From: Desulfosporosinus sp.
GTDB taxonomy: Bacteria; Bacillota; Desulfitobacteriia; Desulfitobacteriales; Desulfitobacteriaceae
DNA: 10,527 nt
Assembly: GCA_016278585.1 (NCBI GenBank)
Contig: JADQBO010000475.1
Coordinates: 1-10,527, forward strand
Direction: 5' to 3'
In this document: positions 5,400 through 10,527 of the stretch, piece after piece
How positions within the stretch are numbered: position 1 is the stretch's first letter
Layout of the letters: every line of letters begins with the position of its first letter
The notes under the pieces: generated by a model
Seen by the model: only the letters and a program-made list of their open reading frames with translations
Told to the model about the DNA's origin: nothing
Databases searched by the model: none
Translations under genes and position numbers: made by a program

Positions 5400-6839
5400 C
5401 TAGGAAATTTGCAATAACGACTTATAAATTTTAAGGTACTCATTTGCCGATCTGTTCCAGCTAAAGTTACTCTTGAAAGCCGATTGTACAATATTGTTCC
5501 AGGCAGGCTTATCGTTCTGAAATATAGTTAAAGCTCGTTTTATCATAAATAATAATTCGTGAGCATTATAATTTACAAAGCTAAATCCATTGCCTATTTT
5601 GGTAATATCATTAAAGGGTATGATGGTATCCTTCAACCCTCCAGTTTCCCGTACAATCGGAACAGTACCGTAGCGCATAGCAATCATTTGGGCTATACCA
5701 CATGGTTCAAAACGCGAGGGCATTAGAAACATGTCCGCTCCAGCATAGATCAGATGTGCTAACTGATTAGAAAATTCTAACCTAATAGCCAATTTCTCTG
5801 AATATTTAGAGGCAAAATAACGTAACATTTCTTCATATTGATTCTCTCCTGTACCCAGGACAACCATTTGAATATCAAGGTCCAGTATTTCATCTAGAAT
5901 ATGGGCCAGAAGGTCCAACCCTTTCTGGTCTACGAGTCGGCTTACCATCCCGATAACAGCTATGTCTCCCCTAATTGGAAGGCACAAAATATTTTGCAAG
6001 TGCTTTTTATTTTCCTCTTTAGCAATTGTAAAATTATTATAGGGCATAATTAGATAAGGGTCGTTCAATGGATCATAGACCTTATAATCAATGCCATTAA
6101 GGATACCCCTAAGTAGCTCCTTTTTTTTCCTTAACACTCCATCAAGACGTTCTCCGTAAAAGGGATTTTGTATCTCCTCGGCATACGTAGGACTCACCGT
6201 CGTAATCATATCTGAATAAGCCAAGGCACCCTTCATAAAATTAATCCCGTCATAAAACTCTAGATTACTTTCATTATAAAAATCCATTCCAAGCCCCACA
6301 ATATTGCTAAGAACCTCTTTAGGGAAAACCCCTTGGTATTTTAGGTTGTGAATCGTAAAAACTGTTTTAAGGGGATAATAAAGGGGCTCGCGACTATAAA
6401 AGGTTTTAAGCATGAGTGGAATTAAGGCCGTATGCCAGTCATGACAATGGATAATATCTGGTTTGAATCCCGGTATATGAATTAAACTTTCAAGAGCTGC
6501 TCGAGAAAAAAAAGTAAATCTCTCTGCATCATCATATTCCCCATAGACACGCGGACGAGTAAAATAGTACTCGTTGTCAATAAAATAATAAGGTATCCCC
6601 TGGTAAACCATTTCTTCCAAGCCACAATATTGTTTTCGCCAAGCAACAGGAACATCGAAACGAGCCAGATGTTTAAACTCGCTTTGATAATCTTCTGAAA
6701 TGCTACTATACTTCGGCATTATGATACGTACATCAATACCTATTTTATGTAAGAAGGCAGCTAACGAGCCAGTTACTTCCCCTAAACCACCTGTTTTAGC
6801 AAAGGGCTCCGCTTCTGCAGTCACAAAGACGAGTTTCAT
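5400..6839 (-). CDS. glgA: Glycogen synthase (ADP-glucose), GT5 family
   Basis: Transfers glucose from ADP-glucose to the non-reducing end of alpha-1,4-glucan in the cytoplasm. The 479-residue length is normal for bacterial GlgA. The N-terminal Rossmann domain carries KTGGLGEV (15-22), which binds ADP-glucose, HCHDWH (131-136) and TIHN (162-165). The C-terminal Rossmann domain has NGID (248-251), SRLVDQKG (300-307), GTGE (329-332), SRFEPCG (375-381, with Glu378 as the conserved retaining-GT residue) and RETGGL (397-402). No key motif is missing. The ATG start has GGTGG 6 nt upstream. It is the last glg gene here, 17 bp after glgD, so synthase and the ADP-glucose enzyme should be made together. 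Confidence 0.98.
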   Translation of the reverse strand: MKLVFVTAEAEPFAKTGGLGEVTGSLAAFLHKIGIDVRIIMPKYSSISEDYQSEFKHLARFDVPVAWRKQYCGLEEMVYQGIPYYFIDNEYYFTRPRVYGEYDDAERFTFFSRAALESLIHIPGFKPDIIHCHDWHTALIPLMLKTFYSREPLYYPLKTVFTIHNLKYQGVFPKEVLSNIVGLGMDFYNESNLEFYDGINFMKGALAYSDMITTVSPTYAEEIQNPFYGERLDGVLRKKKELLRGILNGIDYKVYDPLNDPYLIMPYNNFTIAKEENKKHLQNILCLPIRGDIAVIGMVSRLVDQKGLDLLAHILDEILDLDIQMVVLGTGENQYEEMLRYFASKYSEKLAIRLEFSNQLAHLIYAGADMFLMPSRFEPCGIAQMIAMRYGTVPIVRETGGLKDTIIPFNDITKIGNGFSFVNYNAHELLFMIKRALTIFQNDKPAWNNIVQSAFKSNFSWNRSANEYLKIYKSLLQIS

Positions 6840-6856
6840 ACTCTACCACCTTTCAA

Positions 6857-7978
6857 TTAAATCACTGTTCTCTTGAGGACAACTAAAGGATGATTCACAC
6901 TTCCTTTTAAGACATTTTCTCCGTGAACCTTTACAGATTTGTCGAGAATTGTATAGTCTGTTTGAGCATTTTGACAAATATGGCATTTTGGCAAAATAAT
7001 ACTATTTTGAATTCTACACCCTTGCTCAAGAATGACTCCACGAAAAACAATCGAATTTACAACTTCCCCTGCAATTGAACACCCGCTGGCAATTAATGAA
7101 TTACTGACTTTCGCTTGTTTAGTGTATTTGGTGGGAGGATTATCCACAATTTTTGTATGTGTGCGATCAACCCCCAACCATAATTGTTTTCTAACGTTTA
7201 GATGGAGAAGATCCATGCTGCGGTTAAAGTAATCGTTTACGGTACGTATCGTTTCAATTAATGAACTTGTAAGACTGCCAAAAATTCCGAGAACTCCTAA
7301 ATTCGCTGATATAATAGTCATTAAATCAAGACACCCAAAGGAACTATACTTCTCGACAATTTCTAATAAAAGTTGACGCCGAATTATTAAGATATTCACA
7401 AAATGAGATTGACCAGGCTCAAACCTTTTAAGCGTGTTTTTATTTTGAATTTGAGATACTTTATTATCCCTATCCAGCTCAAGGAATAGATCGCTGTTTG
7501 GAGCATCCAGGTCATTAGCAGCTTTATATATCAAGGTGACATCTGCATGCTTGTCCTTGTGGATTTCTAAGGCATCTTTAAAATTGATATTAAAGATTTG
7601 ATCGCCACTGCTAATCACTACATCTTCTACATAATCTTTTTGTAAATATTCCACATTGTTTTGTAAATCCTTAATGCAAAACGTATGGTTATTCCCTGCC
7701 AAACTATGCATGACTCCGGGTAATATAAACAACCCTCCACCTTTTCGCTCTAGGAACCAGTCCTTTCCAGCTCCTAAGTGATCTAAGAGCGGTCTATATT
7801 GGTGTGGTGTTACTAATCCAATCGTCCTTATCCCAGAGTTAACCATGCTTGATAATGCAAAATCGAGAATTCGATATCTTCCTCCAAAGGGAACAGCAGC
7901 GATTGGTCTTTCTAAGGCAAGCCCTTGCAAGTTGTCAGATCCGCTATTTGCAAAAATTATTCCTATAGCGTTTGACAT
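6857..7978 (-). CDS. glgD: GlgD, non-catalytic subunit of ADP-glucose pyrophosphorylase
   Basis: Partner of GlgC, of about 373 residues. It keeps the nucleotidyltransferase fold (FGGRYRILDFALSSMVNSGI near the N-terminus aligns with FCGKYRIIDFSLSNCTNSNI of GlgC) and a C-terminal left-handed beta-helix (about 275-373). The catalytic loop is lost: GlgC's GGQGSRL is ANSGSDNL here, and SGDH is SGDQ. This is the known pattern of Firmicute GlgD, which forms a hetero-oligomer with GlgC and raises its activity. The start is one of two adjacent ATGs (7981, 7978). The second is preferred because it lies 7 nt from GGAGG; the upstream in-frame TTG at 7996 lies before the ribosome-binding site. glgC ends 14 bp upstream, so translation is probably coupled. 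Confidence 0.95.
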   Translation of the reverse strand: MSNAIGIIFANSGSDNLQGLALERPIAAVPFGGRYRILDFALSSMVNSGIRTIGLVTPHQYRPLLDHLGAGKDWFLERKGGGLFILPGVMHSLAGNNHTFCIKDLQNNVEYLQKDYVEDVVISSGDQIFNINFKDALEIHKDKHADVTLIYKAANDLDAPNSDLFLELDRDNKVSQIQNKNTLKRFEPGQSHFVNILIIRRQLLLEIVEKYSSFGCLDLMTIISANLGVLGIFGSLTSSLIETIRTVNDYFNRSMDLLHLNVRKQLWLGVDRTHTKIVDNPPTKYTKQAKVSNSLIASGCSIAGEVVNSIVFRGVILEQGCRIQNSIILPKCHICQNAQTDYTILDKSVKVHGENVLKGSVNHPLVVLKRTVI

Positions 7979-7984
7979 CATTTT

Positions 7985-7993
7985 CCCTCCTTT
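7985..7993 (-). promoter_or_regulatory. Ribosome-binding site fixing the glgD start
   Basis: AAAGGAGGG on the minus strand begins within the TGA stop of glgC and sits 4 nt before one ATG and 7 nt before the next. It rules out the longer in-frame TTG start at 7996, which would lie upstream of it. Confidence 0.75.
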
Positions 7994-9192
7994 CAAATCG
8001 ACCGACTTCTGTAGACATTCATACCAGCATTAATAACAGTCCCTTCAGGAATTAGATGATAATCCTCAATGACTGTTATCCCTTCTTGATCAGGAGCGAT
8101 GTTCCCCTCAGCACCAATACTACAGTGACTCATGATTTCTGCGTTTTCACCGATAATCGTCCGCTGAATGAATGACCCTTCGTGTACTTTTACATAAGGT
8201 AATACAATAGAATCCCTGATTTCTACTCTTTCGCCCACATAAACCCCAGGTGCTAAGATTGAATTGCTGACTTTACCATGAACAATACAGCCGTTACAAA
8301 TTAGGCTGTTATCGATTTCCGCTGTAGATCCCACAAAGTGCGGGGGGAAAATATCTTCATTTGAAAAGATTCGAAACTTTGGATCGAAAATATTAAGAAA
8401 GTGTCCATCCCTTAAGGACTCCATATTAGCGTGATAATAGCTCTCTATAGTCCCTACATCCCGCCAATATCCGTCAAACTTATAAGCATAAACTCGTTTC
8501 CCTTGATTTAACTGCTGAGGAATGATATTTTTACCAAAGTCGTTTTGAGACAAATAATCTCCCTTATCGTCCCTTAATGCTTGCTTCAGTGTGGCCCCGT
8601 TAAAGATATAGACACCCATAGAAGCGAGGTTACTTTCCGATTGAGCAGGTTTTTCTGTAAATTGTGTGATCCGTGCCTCCTCATCCACCGTTATAATACC
8701 GAAACGAGAGGTTTCTTCCCAAGGAACTTGAATCGTGGCAAGGGTTATTTCCGAGTTCCTCTCTTTGTGGAACTTTAACATAAGTGTATAGTCCATTTTA
8801 TAGACATGATCTCCTGAAAGAATGATTACATAATCAGGATCGTAGTAATCGATGAACTCATAATTTTGGTACACGGCATTTGCTGTTCCGTTATACCAAC
8901 TTCCCTCGAATTCCCCAAGAAAGGGGGGTAGAATATGGACTCCCCCAAAAGGATTATCTAAGTCCCAAGCGGACCCCAAACCAATATATGAATTAAGTAG
9001 AAATGGCTTATATTGGATAAGGACACCAACCGTATTTATATTTGAGTTTGTGCAGTTACTCAAACTAAAATCTATAATTCGATATTTACCACAGAAAGAA
9101 ACAGCTGGCTTTGCCCGATTACGAGTTAAGCCGCCTAATCTACTTCCTTGTCCGCCAGCCAATAACATTGCTATACATTCCTGCTTTTTCAA
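7993..9192 (-). CDS. glgC: Glucose-1-phosphate adenylyltransferase (ADP-glucose pyrophosphorylase), catalytic subunit
   Basis: Makes ADP-glucose and pyrophosphate from ATP and glucose-1-phosphate, the committed step of glycogen synthesis. Of its 399 residues, the first 260 or so form the nucleotidyltransferase domain: LAGGQGSRLGGLT (11-23, ATP loop), KPAV (28-31), GTANAVY (102-108), SGDHVYKMD (126-134, with the metal-binding Asp128), FTEKP (178-182, with glucose-phosphate-binding Lys181) and YWRDVGT (242-248). A hexapeptide beta-helix follows (about 285-395). All catalytic residues are present. The start is TTG at 9192, with GGGGAG 7 nt upstream. The next Met is residue 9, inside the conserved IAMLLAGGQG strand, so a later start would cut into the fold. 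It follows glgP by 45 bp and partners glgD. Confidence 0.98.
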   Translation of the reverse strand: MKKQECIAMLLAGGQGSRLGGLTRNRAKPAVSFCGKYRIIDFSLSNCTNSNINTVGVLIQYKPFLLNSYIGLGSAWDLDNPFGGVHILPPFLGEFEGSWYNGTANAVYQNYEFIDYYDPDYVIILSGDHVYKMDYTLMLKFHKERNSEITLATIQVPWEETSRFGIITVDEEARITQFTEKPAQSESNLASMGVYIFNGATLKQALRDDKGDYLSQNDFGKNIIPQQLNQGKRVYAYKFDGYWRDVGTIESYYHANMESLRDGHFLNIFDPKFRIFSNEDIFPPHFVGSTAEIDNSLICNGCIVHGKVSNSILAPGVYVGERVEIRDSIVLPYVKVHEGSFIQRTIIGENAEIMSHCSIGAEGNIAPDQEGITVIEDYHLIPEGTVINAGMNVYRSRSI

Positions 9193-9237
9193 ATATAGTC
9201 TCCCCTTCCTTCCTCCTAAGATTTACTACTAATAACT

Positions 9238-10521
9238 TTAAGTTGAATAAATACTATTAACAGTTCGGTATCTAATTTTCCATATCCAATCTGAATATTC
9301 TCTAATGGTTCTATCACTTGAAAAGATTCCTGAATTCGCAATATTGGTCAAAGATATTCGGTTCCAATCTTTTTGATAACGATAAAGGGTTTGGAGATTC
9401 TCATGCATTTTAAGATATGAACTAAAATCCTTTAAGATAAAGAACTCATCGTTATAGATCATTAAGGAATCGTATAATGTCCTAAATTCTTCCCCCATAT
9501 TATCGAAAAATCCACTGTTTAATTGATCAACACAGGTTCTAACATCGGAGTTGTCATGATATTCATCCCAGGGCTTATACCGCCCAGAACGGGTGTAATC
9601 CAAAACTTGATCAGCAGTAAGGCCAAAGATAAATATATTTTCCTCGCCCACAGCCTCTTTAATTTCAACATTAGCTCCATCTAAGGTTCCCAAAGTAAGG
9701 GCTCCATTCATCATGAATTTCATATTTCCCGTTCCCGAAGCCTCTTTACTAGCGGTAGAAATCTGCTCACTTATATCTGCTGCTGGATAAATCAATTCTC
9801 CTTGCGATACATTAAAATTGGGTAAGAATACAACTTTGAGTTTTTGATTAACTCTGGGATCATGTTCGATTTTATGGCTAAGAGTGTTAATAAGCTTAAT
9901 CACAGTTTTAGCATAGTGATAGCCTGGTGCGGCTTTTCCTCCGAAAATAAACGTTTGTGAACCCGATAAAGCCTCAGGTTCATTGATCCCCTTATTGTAT
10001 AAGTACATAATCTTTAACACGTTAAGCAATTGACGTTTATAGGCATGAATTCTCTTTACTTGAACGTCAAAAATTGACTGGGGGTCAAGAATAAGCCCAT
10101 AGTTTGTTTTTATCGTCTTGGCTAGTCGACATTTATTTTCGTGTTTTACCTTAAAAAGCTGTTCCAAAAAACTGTCATCATTATTTAAGACATGAAGTTT
10201 TTTAAGTTCCCCGGCATCTTCCTTCCAGTTTGGACCAATTGCCTCCGTAATCAGGTGAGACAATTTGGGATTTGCTGCTAAAAGAAACCGCCTATGATTA
10301 ACACCATTTGTCTTATTATTAAATTTATACCCAAAAACTCGAAAGTAGTCTTTAAATACTTCATTTTTAAGAATTTTGGTATGTAATTGCGCAACCCCGT
10401 TTACGGATGAGCTACCGATAATTGCCAAATTTGCCATCCATATATATCCATCCTTTAAAATATGGGTGTTACGAATCACTTCCTCATCATCCATAAAACG
10501 CATCGCTAAATCTTCTTTAAA
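9238..10521 (-). CDS. glgP: Glycogen phosphorylase, C-terminal half; 5' part outside the frame or window
   Basis: Phosphorolyses alpha-1,4-glucan to glucose-1-phosphate with pyridoxal phosphate. About 420 residues are visible against about 800 for the family, and all belong to the C-terminal half. Numbered from the ATG at 10503: MANLAIIGSSSVNGVAQLH (23-41), FNNKTNGVNHRRF (61-73), FDVQVKRIHAYKRQLLN (145-161, with phosphate-site Arg151 and Lys156), GGKAAPGYHYAK (188-199) and EASGTGNMKFMMNGA (254-268), where Lys262 is the PLP lysine. That ATG has no ribosome-binding site, and the codons before it (FKEDLA) still look like GlgP, but a TGA stop occurs at 10524-10522. The gene is therefore either interrupted (frameshift or nonsense) or affected by an error at the sequence edge. 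As drawn it could not be a full enzyme. The end (TAA at 9240-9238) is intact and glgC follows 45 bp later. Confidence 0.93.
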   Translation of the reverse strand, partial: FKEDLAMRFMDDEEVIRNTHILKDGYIWMANLAIIGSSSVNGVAQLHTKILKNEVFKDYFRVFGYKFNNKTNGVNHRRFLLAANPKLSHLITEAIGPNWKEDAGELKKLHVLNNDDSFLEQLFKVKHENKCRLAKTIKTNYGLILDPQSIFDVQVKRIHAYKRQLLNVLKIMYLYNKGINEPEALSGSQTFIFGGKAAPGYHYAKTVIKLINTLSHKIEHDPRVNQKLKVVFLPNFNVSQGELIYPAADISEQISTASKEASGTGNMKFMMNGALTLGTLDGANVEIKEAVGEENIFIFGLTADQVLDYTRSGRYKPWDEYHDNSDVRTCVDQLNSGFFDNMGEEFRTLYDSLMIYNDEFFILKDFSSYLKMHENLQTLYRYQKDWNRISLTNIANSGIFSSDRTIREYSDWIWKIRYRTVNSIYST

Positions 10522-10527
10522 TCAGAT

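Noticed and set aside
7032..7232. Open frames on the plus strand opposite glgD, glgC and the ATPase gene (also near 596-796, 1529-1750, 2068-2337, 8581-8778)
   Set aside because: They are antisense shadows of well-supported genes, with no recognisable domain and no good ribosome-binding site.
10522..10524. TGA in glgP read as selenocysteine
   Set aside because: Glycogen phosphorylases have no known selenocysteine here and no reason for one at this position; a frameshift or nonsense change is simpler.

Overview
The window looks like part of the chromosome of a low-GC, AT-rich, probably anaerobic and spore-forming Firmicute, most likely of the Peptococcaceae type (Desulfosporosinus/Desulfitobacterium-like). 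The basis is codon usage, strong AGGAGG ribosome-binding sites, use of TTG and GTG starts, a GlgC/GlgD pair, small DUF1540 cysteine proteins, and an alpha-ribazole salvage operon behind a cobalamin riboswitch. The genus is inference; no rRNA or marker gene is present. I see no tRNA, rRNA, CRISPR array, insertion sequence or phage gene.

Region 1 (1-3450, minus strand) is a B12-precursor salvage operon. A sigma-A-like promoter (3413-3441) is followed by a cobalamin riboswitch (3239-3388), a terminator hairpin with a possible competing antiterminator, then cblS (alpha-ribazole kinase), cblT (membrane S-component for alpha-ribazole) and a double-ATPase subunit of an ECF-type ABC transporter. The genes are 8-13 bp apart. 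A transmembrane EcfT subunit would be expected just past base 1. Together they would import alpha-ribazole and phosphorylate it for the lower ligand of cobalamin.

Region 2 (3498-5235) holds small genes of unknown role: a DUF1232 protein (minus); two tandem 57-aa four-cysteine DUF1540 proteins (plus) ending at a strong terminator; and a DUF502 membrane protein (minus) with its own promoter. The second DUF1540 gene, at 4285-4458, is short and easily missed. The spacers carry palindromes and nested inverted repeats.

Region 3 (5400-10527, minus strand) is a glycogen operon in the order glgP, glgC, glgD, glgA. GlgC and GlgD would make ADP-glucose, GlgA polymerises it and GlgP releases glucose-1-phosphate. 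No branching enzyme gene is inside the window. The glgP part is only the C-terminal half: its reading frame meets a TGA stop eight codons upstream of the first ATG, right at the window edge, although the residues between still look like GlgP. This suggests a frameshift, a nonsense mutation or a sequence error. Nothing here is clearly an undescribed system. The items most worth a second look are the glgP break, the dedicated alpha-ribazole transporter under riboswitch control, and the DUF1540 pair with its His-to-Tyr exchange.
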